From NCBI RefSeq assembly GCF_040802235.1, contig NC_133157.1, forward strand, positions 89,390,001 through 89,454,000: 64,000 nucleotides of DNA, in the 5' to 3' direction. Positions 1-11,692 of this stretch are shown here, piece after piece (positions within the stretch are counted from its first letter, which is position 1; every line of letters starts with the position of its first letter). Source of the stretch: Manis javanica. Lineage: Eukaryota; Chordata; Mammalia; Pholidota; Manidae. The position numbers and the translations under genes are program-made. A model generated the notes under the pieces. The model saw only the letters and a program-made list of their open reading frames with translations. It did not search any database and was not told the origin of the DNA.

Positions 1-285
1 TACAAAATATAAACAGACTCATAAATGCAGGGAACAGACTGGTGGTTACCACTGAGAGGGGACAAAAAATAGGTGTATAGGATAGAGTTACAAACTTCAA
101 TTTATTAAATAATTTAGTAACAGGGCACAGGCAATAGAGCTAATAATATTGCACTGTATTTACAGTGACATAATAACTATACTTCTCATGGTGAGGCTTT
201 GGTACCATAAACAATTGATGGATCATTTTGTTGTTCATCTGAAACCAACATCATGATGTTTTTAATCATCTCTGTTTCAATGAAA
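1..285 (+). mobile_element. Old LINE-1 3' UTR fragment
   Basis: The opening bases resemble the 3' UTR of old mammalian L1 families: a run about an element being 'replaced in the middle' by ACAGACTGGTGGTTACCA, then a stretch describing GGATAGAGTTACAAACTTC and AATATTGCACTGTATTTACA. The element enters from outside the window, so its length and 5' end are unknown. No reading frame survives. Assignment rests on remembered L1M-type 3' UTR wording, not an alignment. Confidence 0.6.
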
Positions 286-442
286 ATATTTTAAGGAATA
301 CAGGAAGCATGAAATGGCCGATAGTGTCTAAAGGTGAAGAAACTAGAAAAATAGATTCACATCATATTCAGTTCTCATTCTCCTTAAAACAAACATTCCA
401 ACATGTGTCTCATTTTTCAAGGAACTATGAGGTCACAGAACT

Positions 443-2532
443 TACAGAAATTGAAGCTCTTGTTCATAGCCGACCCATCCCCCACCAGCACAGACCCATA
501 GAGTCCACCAGGGCCCCCTCTGATAGGCCCCCAAGGCTGAAGCCAGGAAGTGCCACTGAGCCGACCCCTTCCCCACCAGCACAGATCCATAGGGGTCTGC
601 CAGGACCCCCTGCCATAATGCCTGAAGGATCCAGCCCTGGAGTGCCACAGGCCCGACCACCCCCCAACAAGCTCAGATCATAGGGTCTTCCAGGCCCCCT
701 CCCTTCGGCTCCCAAGGCTGCATCCTTGGAGTGCTGCTGTCTCAGAGTGTCCCCCGCAGCACACACCCACAGGGGTATGCCAGGAGCCCTCCGATAGGTC
801 CTAATGTGGCACCCCTCGAGTGCCACTATCCTGGGGCATCCCCCACCAGCATAGACACAGAGTGTTCCTCCAGGAACCCTCCAATAGGCCCCAAGCCTGC
901 AGCTCTGGAGTGCCGCTGGGCTGACCCCTTCCCCACCAGCACAGACCACAGAGTCCACCAGGACCCCCTCTGATTAGCCCCAAAGGCGGCACCCCTGGAG
1001 TGTGGTGTCCCAGACCCTCCCCCACCAACACAGACCGAAAGAGGTCCCCCAGGCCCTGCTCTGATAGTCACCCAAGGTTGCAGCCCTGGAGTGCCACTGG
1101 ACAGACACCATCCCCACCAGCACGGTCCCACAGAGGTCTGCCAGGACCTGCTCTGATAGTCAACCAAGGCTGCAGCCCTGGAGTGACTCTGGGAAGACCC
1201 CTCCCCCATGAGCACAGACCACACGGTCCATCAGGTCCCCATCTGATAGGTTCCCAAGGCTGCACCCCTGGAGTGGCACTTGGCTGACCCATCCCCCACC
1301 TGCACAGACACATAGTGTCTTCCAGGACCCCCTTCAAGATGTTCCCAAGGCTGCAGCCCTGGAGTGCCACTGTCCCGACACCTCCCCCACCAGCAGAGAC
1401 CCGTAGGGTTCCACCAAGATCCCCTCAGATAGGCCCCAATACTGTATCCCTGGAGTGCAACTGGTCTGACCCTTCCTCTGCCAGCACAGACCATAGGGTC
1501 TACAAGGCCCCCTACTATGATCTCACAAGGCTGTAGCCCCATAGTGCCACTGTCCCGGCCCCTACCCAACCAACACAGACCCATAGGGATCCGCCAGGAC
1601 CCGTTCTGATAGTCAAATAAGGCTGCAGCCCTGGAATGCTGCTGGCCCTCCACCTCACCAGCACGGACCATAGGGATCTGCTAGGACCCACTCAGATAGG
1701 CCCCTAAGGTTGCAGCCACCTAGTGCCGTGGAGCAATGCCTCCCCCGCCAGAACAAAGTGTCTGCCAGGACCCCCTCTGATCGTCCCCCAAGGCTGAATC
1801 CCTGGAGTGCCAATGTCCCTGAGCCTCCCCTGCAGGACAGACCCATAGGGATATGCCAGGACACCTCCGAGAGAACCAAAGGCTGCTCCCCTGGAGAACC
1901 ACTTGCCCGAGCCCTCCCCCACCAAGCACAATTCCATACAGGTCTGCCAGGAGCCCCTCGGAGAGTCCCCGAAGGCTACAGCCCTGGAGTGCCACTGGAC
2001 TGACTCCTTCCCCACCAGCAGAGTCCCATTCAGGTCCGCCAGGAACCCCTCCAGTAGGCCCTCCAGGCTGCACCCCTGGAGCCGCTAGCCAGACCCCTCC
2101 CCCAATAGCAGACATCATAGGGTTTGCCAGAACCCCTTCTGATAGGCTCCCAAGGCTATATCCTCGACTGATGCTGGCCCTCCCCCTCCCCCACCTGCAC
2201 AGACTCGTAGAGTCCTCCAGAACCACCTGAGAGGGCCCCAAGGCTGCAGACCTGGAGTGCCACTGGCCTGACCCATCCCCTGCCAGCACAGACCATAGAG
2301 ATCCACCAGGAGCCCCTTTAATAGACCTCCAAGGTTGCAGACCTGGAATGCAGCATGCCCAACCCCTCCCTTGACAGTACAGACCCACAGGATCCACAAG
2401 GATACCCTTCGAGAGGCCCCCAAGGCTGCAACCCTGCAGTGCTGCTGGGCCGACCCGTCCCGCACCAGCACAGACCCATAGTAGCCCGCCAGGAACCCAC
2501 CAAGAGGCCAGTCTACCACACCAGAGGTAAAC
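443..2532. repeat. GC-rich minisatellite, ~91-bp unit, ~23 copies
   Basis: The phrase CCCACCAGCACAGACCCATAG recurs in diverged form; successive starts near 486, 577, 668, 757, 847 and 937 give spacings of 89-91 bp. Each unit also carries CTCTGATAGGCCCCCAAGG, GGCTGCAGCCCTGGAGTGCC and a CCGACCCCTCCCCC block. Copies differ by many substitutions and small indels, so this is an aged array. Long open frames on both strands (up to 295 codons on the minus strand, 1720-2607) are explained by the repeat: 91 is one more than a multiple of three, so any frame samples all three phases, and the unit is poor in stops. I see no gene here. Confidence 0.9.
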
Positions 2533-5251
2533 AAACATCAGCAGGAATTCCAAGCCCCAGTACATGGGTGTTACCACTACCACCAGCAGCATGGCTCCCC
2601 CGAGCAATGGAAAATGAGTCGTATACCCTGCAGCCAGCCAGCCACCCGTAGGGCCAGACTTGTCCTGTCAAAGAAAGGCAAGTCAGATGCCGAGAGTCCT
2701 TGGAATGTGTCACCTTAAACAATGAGCAGCTGGACCTGAGGAGCTCTGCGTTCTCGTCCCACAAGAAGACTTTGTCTTCTCCAGTCAGTCGCTGCCAGGG
2801 TGGACCAGCCATGTGATGCATCCCAGGCCAACAGTGACACAGCCTGCGGCACTGTCGTCTTCACAGAGGTATCTAGTCTGGGCAACCACAAAGTGCTCAA
2901 AGCTTTCCTCCTTGTTGTCTCTAAGAAAAAATTCAAACCTTTTTCTCATTAGCATATCCAAGATATTTAAGGCTCCCCAATAAACATGCTTTTCTGCCTC
3001 ATAAAAAGGTAGAGTATTGACTTGTGTATGTGCTGTGCTCATGATGTGCTTTGGCTTCCAGAAGGGAGGGCGGGGAGGGAGGGGTATGGGGCCCTGCAGG
3101 ATCGCTCCTTACACCAGGTCTCTTCCTTGCACCTGTTTTCATAGCACTATCATTACACAAACAACAAAAAACACAATGAGGAATCTAACCTATGAAGGTC
3201 TCACCTCCTTCCAGGGTCTATTTCACTGCATTTCTTCTGCTTCCATGCCACTTTGAACTCCAGGCTGCTGTGGAGGGCAGGTGTGCAGAGGCATTACAAA
3301 GCTGGGCATTCCTCTCAGGCTCCGGGAAGCATCAGAGCCAAGACAGTGGAAGTCTGGGAGGGGGTGCTGGGTCCTGAGGTCAGAAGCAGGAGAAATCTTG
3401 CACCTGGGTCTGTTGGTGGGGAACAGATGACACCTGCCCTCTGGAACCCCTTCTCTCTCTGATGGAGGCTGGATTGGGGGTGCCCCGTGAACCCGACCTG
3501 GTGTCACCTCAATGAAATGGACATGCACCCACCCCCACCTCTGTCTTTCCCACAATGTGGAGCAGCATCAGCCAGGATGGCACCGTCAGCTGGTGCACGG
3601 TGGGAGGTGGGGGATGGAGCATCAGGAAGGCTGCAGGGCTGTGGTCGGCCCTGTCCCAAATGAACAAACAGCCATGCTCAGGGGTCACCCACCTTCCCCT
3701 GTCAGTCCAAGAGGAGGAGTTCTGGAATGAAGTAAAGAGGGCCTTGAGCCTTGAGCGTGTGTGGGGTAAAACTGCAGTATTTCCAGAGTCCCTCTCCTGG
3801 CCTTAGTCTCTCTACACACCCCGCTGCAGCTTCTCACAGGCTCTGTGGCAAGGTGTGGGGAGAGGCTGTTCTCCCCTCCTGCTGCGTGATTGGCCAGACC
3901 CCGTCAGCTGCCAGGGATCTGTCTGCAGAGCTTCTCCTGAATGGGGAGGGTGGAAAGGTGAGTGCACAGTGACCGCCCAGAGGAGTAGAGTAAGAGTGGC
4001 AGCCCAAGGGGCAAACAGAGCCGGGCCCCACTGTGTGCAATGAGTGGGTTTCTCCCATTGACACTGGAAGTCTAGCCTTCCCGTCACACTGGGTCATTCA
4101 TTCCAGACTAGGGGCAGTGCTGCCCCCCAGAGCCACAGCACAGAGTGATTACCTGACCGCTGTGCCCTGTGAGCCTCTGGGAGTGAGGACCTGGAAAGGC
4201 TGGATGCGAGGAAGGAGGTGCCCATGAATGTGCAGAGAACACGGAGCCCCCTGGGGTCCCACGGCCATCTGCAGACCTAGAGGGAAGGAAATGTTAAGAC
4301 CTCAGTGGCTCATCCCGGCCCCACCCTGGGGTCTCCACCCTGCTGCAGCTCCGGGATCACAGGCCTATCGAAGCCACCATTAGGTCGCAAGCAGAGGGCC
4401 AAACTCCTAGGAGGAAGGTGAATCAGAGCTAGTTAATCCCTAATGTATTCCAAGCCTGTCCTTCAACCCTTGAATTCTCTTGATTCTATACAGGATGAGT
4501 TACAAACAGGTGGGGAACCCAGGACTGGGGAACTCTGGATGTGACCCTTGTCTGTGACCTTCACAAACAGCCCGCCCAGGGGGTCCTCCCAAGGGAAAGG
4601 TGGGGACTTCCAAGGCTGGGAGACTGGCCTGCAGTTACAATTGCCTAGGCGGCTTGCCTGGCTCCCCCTCCTTGCTGATTCCAGCAGGACAGGCCATCAG
4701 ATGGGATTTGTCACATGGTAGGGTGGGGGCAGGGGGCAGAAGTGACCTGACCAAAATGGGGTGTGTTGGGGGTGCAGGCCAAGAGGGGCCCACTGCTCCC
4801 TGCCTCCAGCCTAGCTTCCCTCTCTTCTGGCCTCACCGCATGGAAAAGCAGCGGGATGCAGAGCGGTTGCTCCACATAGATCCTATGCTTTGTGCCCCCC
4901 ATGGGGTGCCCAGTTGGCTTCAACAACTGGGGCTGTGCACAGCCTGAGTGAGGGCTAGGGTGCTGGACACTGCCGCCACCGCCACAGGGAGCCCTAACGG
5001 CTGCCCCACATGCCCCCACGCCAGCCATGGCCCTGGCGTTTCTATGGCAACGCGACACCATCAAAGCTATCGTCGGCGGGAGCACGAGGGCACCCAAAGG
5101 GCAAAGTGGCGATGGAGCTAGGGCCGCGCAGCTGCCCCGCAGCCCTGCCGCCACGTTCACTGCACGTTCCTGCTCCTGCTGTATCTGTGCCTTATTTTTT
5201 TAAAACACACCTCTTAGTGAGTTAGGCTGAGAGTGTGATCACAAGGGGGAC
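2533..5251. other. Unique intergenic DNA, no recognised gene
   Basis: No repeat family or gene was recognised. An 85-codon minus-strand frame (3042-2785) has ordinary protein-like composition, with FYEAEKHVYWGALNIL and RFEFFLRDN, but I cannot match it, and its neighbourhood shows no clear exon signals. The segment 4950-5170 is rich in CpG and holds an X-box. Other open frames here are short, overlap on both strands and look like chance in GC-rich DNA. Confidence 0.5.
5038..5051. promoter_or_regulatory. RFX X-box-like site
   Basis: GTTTCTATGGCAAC is an imperfect palindrome matching the X-box bound by RFX factors (GTNRCC, short spacer, RGYAAC), with one mismatch in the left half. It sits in a small CpG-rich stretch (about 4970-5160), the usual setting for X-boxes of ciliary and testis genes. 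No transcript start or coding exon can be tied to it from this sequence. Confidence 0.4.
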
Positions 5252-5715
5252 TGTTTAAAAACAAGCCCCCAATGCAGTCATTTGCCACTGTGGGACCCGG
5301 CCTCCATTTTTGTGTCCGCCATCTTGAATAGCTGTGTCCCCTACATGACCCCTGTCTCCATTTTGTGTCTTCCATTTTGAATAACTATGTCCCTCTATTT
5401 TGTTTTGTGTCCCCCATTTTGAGTTTCCACTCAAGCCATGCCCATTCCCACGGAAACCTTGCCCAGCAACCTTCCTCAGCCAATCAGCTAAGGTCACAAT
5501 GAACCACCCCCTTGAAAAGCCCCTACCTGTCTTTCCAAAAGTATAAAAGCAAGAAGGGAACTTTGTTCAGGGTCTCAGACCAAATCCTGTGTTTTGAGGG
5601 GCTGCTGGGACCCTAGTTCCAACTAGCAATAAAGACCTCTTTTGTTCTTACATCTCATGACTGAGGCTGGTGACTGCAGCTCTGCACGGGGGACTCAAGG
5701 AAACGGGGCACACCA
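5252..5715 (+). mobile_element. Solo LTR, ERV1-like
   Basis: The segment has LTR layout on the plus strand: it opens TGTTTAAAAACAAGCCCCC, has U3 direct repeats of a CCATTTTG/TGTCCCC motif (5300-5425), a CCAATCAG box near 5480, a TATA box (GTATAAAAGC, about 5540) and AATAAAG at about 5628. No gag, pol or env follows, so it is a solo LTR or a fragment. Ends are approximate; I could not define a target-site duplication. Confidence 0.65.
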
Positions 5716-5734
5716 CCACCCACCTCAGAACAGC

Positions 5735-6045
5735 AAACCAAGACAATTAGTTACAACCAGTTTCACAGATTCACCTTTTAACAATCCAAAATTTCCTGAC
5801 CAGTGCTGAGGTGATCTGCATAAAATTCTGCCATTCCTTTCCACCAAAAACCATGTCCACGCATGAAACAAACCCCTCCTTTCTTTTGTTAATAACTTCA
5901 CATGCCATCATCCTTCCTATAAAAACTTCCCATTTTGTACAACTCCTCAGAGCTCCCCTTGACTTGCAAGATGGGCTGCTGCCCAATTCATGAATCACTT
6001 AATAAAGCCAGTTAGATCTTCAGATTTACTTGGCTGAGTGTTTCT
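5735..6045 (+). mobile_element. Second LTR fragment, ERV1-like
   Basis: A CCTATAAAAACTTCCC TATA region (about 5918) is followed by AATAAAGCCAGTTAGATC (6000), a spacing and wording typical of old class I retroviral LTRs. Its 5' part is weakly defined and abuts the previous LTR. No internal retroviral sequence adjoins it. It ends just before the L1-A insertion at 6103. Confidence 0.5.
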
Positions 6046-6089
6046 TAGTATTATGTAATTTATATTCTCTTTTGTAATCAGCATAATAT

Positions 6090-6102
6090 CCCATACTTTG
6101 TT
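6090..6102 (+). repeat. L1-A target-site duplication, left copy
   Basis: CCCATACTTTGTT here and CCCATAGTTTGTT at 9192-9204 match at 12 of 13 positions and exactly bracket L1-A. In L1 orientation (minus strand) the duplication starts with AA, as expected after L1 endonuclease cleavage. Confidence 0.75.
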
Positions 6103-6474
6103 TTTTTAAATTTTGTTGTCATTAATCTACAATTACATGAAGAACATTATGTTTACTAGGATCCTCCCTTCACCAAGTCCCCCCTACAAACCCCATTACA
6201 GTCACTGTCCATCAGTGTAGTAAGATGCTGTAGAATCACTACTTGTCTTCTCTGTGTTGCACAGCCCTCCCCATGCGCCCCACCACCACATTATACATGC
6301 TAATTGTAATACCTTCTTTCTTTTTTCCCACCCTTATCCCTCCTTTCCCTCCCATTCTCCCCAGTCCCTTTCCCTTTGGTAACTGTTAGTCCTTTCTTAG
6401 GTTCTGTGATTCTGCTGCTGTTTTGTTCATTCAGTTTTTCCTTTGTTCTTATACACCACAGATGAGTAAAATCA

Positions 6475-7233
6475 TATGGTATTTGTCTTCCTCCACTTGG
6501 CTTATTTCACTGAGCGTAATATCCTCTAGCTCCATCCATGTTGCTGCAAATGGCAGCATTTGTTTTCTTCTTATGGCTGAATAATATTCCACTGTGTATA
6601 TGTACCCCATCTTCTTTATCCATTCATCTACTGATGGAAACTTAGGTTGCTTCCATTTCTTGGCTATTGTAAATAGTGGCTTTTGGATGTAGAGTTCTAT
6701 AGATGTCTATTAGGTCCATCTGTTCCAGTGTGTTGTTCAGTGCTTCTGTGTCCTTACTTATTTCCTGTCTGGTGGATCTATCCTTTGGAGTGAGTGGCAT
6801 GTTGAAGTCTTCTAAAATGAATGCATTGCATTCTCTTTCCTCCTTTAGTTCTGTTAGTATTTGTTTCACATATGTTGGTGCTCCTGTGTTGGGTGCATAT
6901 ATATTTATAATGGTTATATCCTGTTGTTGGATTGAGCCCTTTATCATTATGTAATGTTCTTCTTTATCTTTTGTTACTTTCTTTGTTTTGAGGTCTATTT
7001 TGTCTGATACTACTGCAATACCTGCTTTTTTCTCCCTGTTGTTTGTATGAAATATGTTTTTCCATCCCTTGGCTTTTAGTCTGTGAATGTCTTTGGGTTT
7101 GTGGTGAGTCTCTTGTAAGCAGCATAGAGATGGGTCTTGCTTTTTTATCCATTCTGTTACTCTGTGTCTTTTGATTGGTGCATTCAGTCCATTTACATTT
7201 AGTGATTATTGAAAGATATGTACTTATTGCCAT
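6475..7233 (-). pseudogene. L1-A ORF2 remnant (endonuclease start fused to C-terminus)
   Basis: The frame opens MAISTYLSIITKCKWTE at 7233, where bases are missing relative to the intact reading TLNVNGLN. Endonuclease fragments remain (6947-6642 reads IKGSIQQQDITIINIYAPNT, with ILEDFNMPLTP where other copies have ILGDFNTPLTP). Near 6677 the sequence jumps to the extreme C-terminal part of ORF2, so reverse transcriptase is absent. It cannot encode a working protein. Confidence 0.75.
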
Positions 7234-7546
7234 TGCAGGTTTTAGATTTGTGGTTACCAAAGATTCAAGGTTATCTTCTTTAGTATCTTACTGTCTAACT
7301 TAACTCACTTATTGAGCTATTTTAAACACTGTCTGGTCATTCTTTATTTTTCTCGCTTCTTATTCCTCCTCCTCCATTCTTTATATGTTGGTTGTTTTAT
7401 TCTATGCTCTTTTGTGTTTCCTTTAACTGCTTTTGTGGGTAGTTGATTTTATTTTTTGCCTTTGGTTAGTATTTGGTTGGTCTGCTTTCTTTGCTGTGAT
7501 TTTGTTTTCTCTGGTGACATCTATTTAGTCTTAGGAGTGCTCCCAT

Positions 7547-8388
7547 CTAGAGCAGTCCCTCTAAAATACCCTGTAGAGGTGGTTTGTGGGAGGCAAATTC
7601 CCTCAACTTTTGCTTGTCTGGGAATTATTTAATTCCTCCTTCACATTTAAATGATAACCGTGCTGGATACAGTATTCTAGGTTCAAGGCCCTTCTCTTTC
7701 ATTGCATTAAATATATCATGCCATTCTCTTCTGGCCTGTAAGATTTCTGTTGAGAAGTCTGATGATAGCCTGATGGGTTTTCTGTTGTAGGTGACTTTTT
7801 TCCTCTCTCTAGCTGCCTTTAAAACTCTGTCCTTGTCCTTGATCTTTGTCATTTTAATTATTATGTGTCTTGGTATTGTCCTCCTTAGGTCCCTTCTGTT
7901 GGGGGTTCTGTGAATTTCCATGGTCTGATAAATTATTTCCTTCCCCAGTTTGGGAAAGTTTTCAGCAATTATTTCTTCAAACACACTTTCTATCCCTTTT
8001 TCTCTCTCTTCTTCTTCTGGTACCCCTATAAGTGGATATTGTTCCTTTTGGATTGGTCACACAGTTCTCTTAATACTGTTTCATTCCTGGAGATCCTTTT
8101 ATCTCTCTCTGCATCAGCTTTTATGTATTCCTGTTCTCTGTTTTCTATTCCATCAATGGCGTCTTGCATCTTATCCATTCTGCTTATAAATCCTTCTGGA
8201 GATTGTTTCATTTCTGTAATCTCCTTCTGTACATCATCCCTTAGCTCCTGCATATTTCTCTGCAGCTCCATCAGCATGGTTATGAGCTTTATTTTTAATT
8301 CTTTTTCAGGGAGATTGGTTAGGTCTATCTCCTTCCCAGCATTTGCCTCTGTGATCTTGGTCTGTATCAAATTCGTCTACCTTTTCAT
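7547..8388 (-). pseudogene. L1-A ORF1 (RNA-binding protein), broken
   Basis: ORF1p is the trimeric nucleic-acid chaperone that coats L1 RNA. The expected start is the ATG at 8388, but the fourth codon is a stop (ATGAAAAGGTAG). A long frame (8370-8026) covers the coiled-coil region (LPEKELKIKLITMLMELQRN) and a second frame (7984-7625) covers the RRM and C-terminal domain (EIIAENFPKLGKEI, LQARREWHDIFNAMK). The two are separated by a frameshift. The end is the TAG that follows LQGLL in related copies. Non-functional. Confidence 0.8.
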
Positions 8389-9204
8389 GGCAATAGAGGT
8401 ATTTGTGGGGAGCTGGCAGTGTGTTAGCTAAGAGGAAGTCCCTTCTTGCTGGTTTGTGGCCTTCCTCTCCTGGGATAACAGCGACCCCTAGTGGCTTGTA
8501 CTGGGTAGCTGTGTGCAAACAGGACTTCTGATTCTGTGGAGTTTAGCTCTGTTGTTGCTATAGGTGTGGCCAGCCTCAGGCTGCTTCTCCAATATGGCGG
8601 AGCCGCATCAGAGGGGAATGGGTGGGAGGTCATTTATGTCCATGAGGGGCTTCTGAGCTGCTGCCCAGGGGCTTAGGGTGCTGCAGAGTTCCCTGGGATT
8701 CCCAGCTTCTGGGCTAAGTGTCCTGGGATGCTTCTATCCAGTTGTGGGGTCACTGTCCCTTTAAGACTTTCAAAAAGCACTCGCTTTTCTTTGTCCCGGG
8801 TGCGCCAGCTGCGGGGACCCACTCACAGGTCTTACTGTCCTGTTTCCCTAGTATCCAGTACCCCATGCATGCACTGTTTGTCTGTGCTCTGGTGCGGATG
8901 GCTAGGGCTGGCTCTTTAGCAGTCCTGGGCTCCCTTTCCCTCCCCGCTTCAACTCCTCTCCTCCCGCCAGGAGCTGGGGTGAGGAGTGCTTGGTTCCTGC
9001 TTGGTTGTGGCTTGTATCTTACCCCTTTTACGAGGCGCTGGGTTCTCGCAGGTGTGGATGTAGTCTGGCTGTTGTCCTGTGTCTTCTGGTCTCTCTTTTA
9101 GGAATAGTTGTATTTGTTGTATTTTCAAAAATATATATGGTTTTGGGAGGAGATTTCCACTGCTCTACTCATGCTGCCATCTTGGTTTTTCCCCATAGTT
9201 TGTT

Positions 9205-11302
9205 GATAGGTTGATTTTGATCATGGAATCTCAAATGAATCTACAGCATGTTTGCTTGTTTGCTTTTAAACTACAGGTGCAGGTGGCATGATTCAATTTT
9301 TATGAAAACAAATCATGTGTGAATCCACCTAAGCTTCCAAAAAATCCAGGTTCTAAGAATTAAGAAGATAATTATCTTCTTTCCATTAATTGTTTGAAAT
9401 CATGCCATTTTTAAATAACATACCATCAATTCTAAAATACACTTCTGAAAAGGGATTCAAGTTACAACAGATTATCATTTCAAATTCACAAAAATATGGT
9501 AGTTTTCCTCAAATTGAGTACATAACAGGTCCATTATATCTTACTCTCCAGTTTTACTTACCTTTATTTTGAATTATTAAAAAGAAATATAACACATCTC
9601 TCATCACATCACCAAGAAAACCTAATTCTGCTTATTCTCCTTGACAAATGATTAATTCTGGACAGATAGCATGCTAGGCTGGCTGCCGGCTGTCAGCATT
9701 AACTCCTTGGAAGCCCCAAGTATAAACCATACTTAGGTCTAATGACTGCCTCATTCATTGTTTTTTTCTGTTTTTTTTTTTTTTCACTGAGTGGGTGATA
9801 CTTAATTTTCCTGTATACTTGAATGTCTCAAGAAGGTTTTAATTTCTTTTGTATTGCATTGATATTTTAGTTAATTTTATGGTCGTAAAATGATTTATAG
9901 TCTGTTTTTTAACATCCTGATGAAATGATGAAACGTCAGATCATCCTTTAAAGAAAAATTGATTTTGATTGACATCTGGTTTTTCGACAGCAACACTGGA
10001 GATCAGAATACAAGGCAATAACATGTTTAAAAAACCAAAAGGAAACAAGTTTTAAGCCTTTACATTCAGCCAAGGTCTTTTAAACATGAGGACACAGAAA
10101 AACATGTTATCAGAAAATGAGACCTCAAAAGTATTATCTCACAGAAATCTGTTTGAAAATTTTCTTAGAGGAAATATTCTAGTAGGAAAAAAAATAAACC
10201 TGGGAATATGCAATTAGGTTTGTGGAGATAAGGATTGATGTTAGTGATGTTTATTGTATAATAAAAAATACATGAAAATGTAGCATATTTGAAATAACCC
10301 AGAAGTACAGCTTCAGGAAATATCCCCTTGCAATAAGGGCCATGATGATGGAACAAGAAAAATCAGAGGAGGGGAGAGGAGGTAAGAATACTTGCTTGGT
10401 TTGCTGAGATGATGCTAAAATTGACATATATAAGAAACTGAGGAGGAAATTCACATAATAATGATAAAAAACCATTACAATATTAAAAATTTCCAAATCC
10501 AAACAGAAAAATACTTCATCTATAAAATGGGAGATGCAAAAGGTGCAGAAAAAAGAATAAAGTATGGAAAATAAAGCATCGAATAAGGTGATAGAAATAA
10601 ACCTTACTAGAACAAGTTAAATAAATCAAGGGAAAGATAGGTGGGCAAGATTTTTAAGTGGCATAAAAAAATCAGACAAAATATATTGAAAATAGTCATG
10701 GAAAAAATAAAGAAGTCAAATATGCATACAGAAAGGACCTAAGTCCAAATTTTGATAAAAGGTTAAATTCAAGATGAGAACGTCATAAAGGAGGAAATGA
10801 CATACAGGCCACAGAAGCAAGAGTAGGTGCAGAATGTGCTTAAGAATGTGCACATTCATGACAATAAAACCAAACAAACTCGAATGCCATTCCCACCAGG
10901 GCTGTAGAAAAACATTATGACCGCCAAGCTGGGGATACACATTAAGTCCACATGGAACATCAAGACACATTCAGCAAGCGAATCCCTCAGTGACTCCTGA
11001 CTTACTGCCACAGAGGGGATGTAGGATGGTATCATAAGGAATTCACAGACTTGAAGCTCCCCCTGTGGTGCAGGTTGGACTTAAGGCTCCAGTGGTATGG
11101 AGGGGAGGGGAATGGAAGGCAAGGCTCCTCCAGAAAAAAATATGCACCCTAGGGATGGCTGATGAGGCTGCTCTAGACCTGACTCAGCCCAGGGTTTGAC
11201 TCCTAGTCTCATCCTCTACCCTGCAGACCTTAAGGGTCAGTGCTCACCCAGTACCCTTAACTCACCCTCACCCATTCCTGGCCTCTGGGTGTAGCACATG
11301 TG
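9205..11302. other. AT-rich intergenic DNA, nothing recognised
   Basis: No conserved exon, LTR or SINE was recognised. There is a pyrimidine tract near 9770-9784. All open frames are short and AT-driven. Confidence 0.5.
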
Positions 11303-11692
11303 CATGTCTGTGTCCTCCCAGGATTCACAGGTTAAAATCCTAACTCCTCAAGATGTTAAGTTGTGGGTCCATAGGCAAGTGATTCTCAGCCCTTATCCAG
11401 GGGATTAGTGCCTTATAAAAGGCTCCAGGAGGTCCTTAACCCCCTCCCACTGGGAACAGAGTGAGAAGCCTCTGGCTATGAACCAGGAACAGGGCTGTCA
11501 CTAGAGGTGGCCATATTGGGGCCTTAATCTTGGTCTTACCTGCCTCCAGCGCTGTGAGAAGTACATTTTTGTTGTTTTTAATCAATCCAGTCTGTGGCAT
11601 GTTGTGATGGCAGCCCCACTGGACCAAGACAACATTCTTCAAACTTACACGGAAAGTGAGGACTACCTTTTGGCAGAATAAGACCAATCAAG
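11303..11692 (+). mobile_element. MaLR LTR (MLT1/MST-like)
   Basis: The segment starts TGTGTCCTCCCAGGATTCAC and continues with GTTAAAATCCTAACTCCTCA, GGGATTAGTGCCTTATAAAA, a GAACCAGGAACAGGGC stretch, CTGTGAGAAGTACATTTTTG and CAGTCTGTGGCATGTTGTGA. That order is diagnostic of non-autonomous ERVL-MaLR LTRs. The TATA-like TTATAAAA is near 11414. No internal sequence follows, so it is a solo LTR. Confidence 0.85.

Larger units (their letters stand above)
6103..9191 (-). mobile_element. LINE-1 copy A, internally deleted, canonical 3' end
   Basis: On the minus strand the element runs from a 5' end reading AACCAAGATGGCAGCATGAG (about 9190) through 5' UTR, ORF1, the start of ORF2, then directly to the end of ORF2 and the 3' UTR. 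About 3 kb of ORF2, including all of the reverse transcriptase core, is missing at a junction near 6677. The 3' end is the ordinary L1 end: a short 3' UTR, an A-rich tract and then the target duplication. It has no retroviral tail, unlike copies C, D and E. One 5' UTR monomer is present (near 8757). The 13-bp duplication indicates a normal target-primed insertion. Confidence 0.9.

Noticed and set aside
1720-2607. 295-codon minus-strand ORF rich in Gly, Trp and Cys
   Set aside because: It lies wholly in the 91-bp minisatellite; unit length and low stop density explain it. The other long frames at 309-1671 have the same cause.
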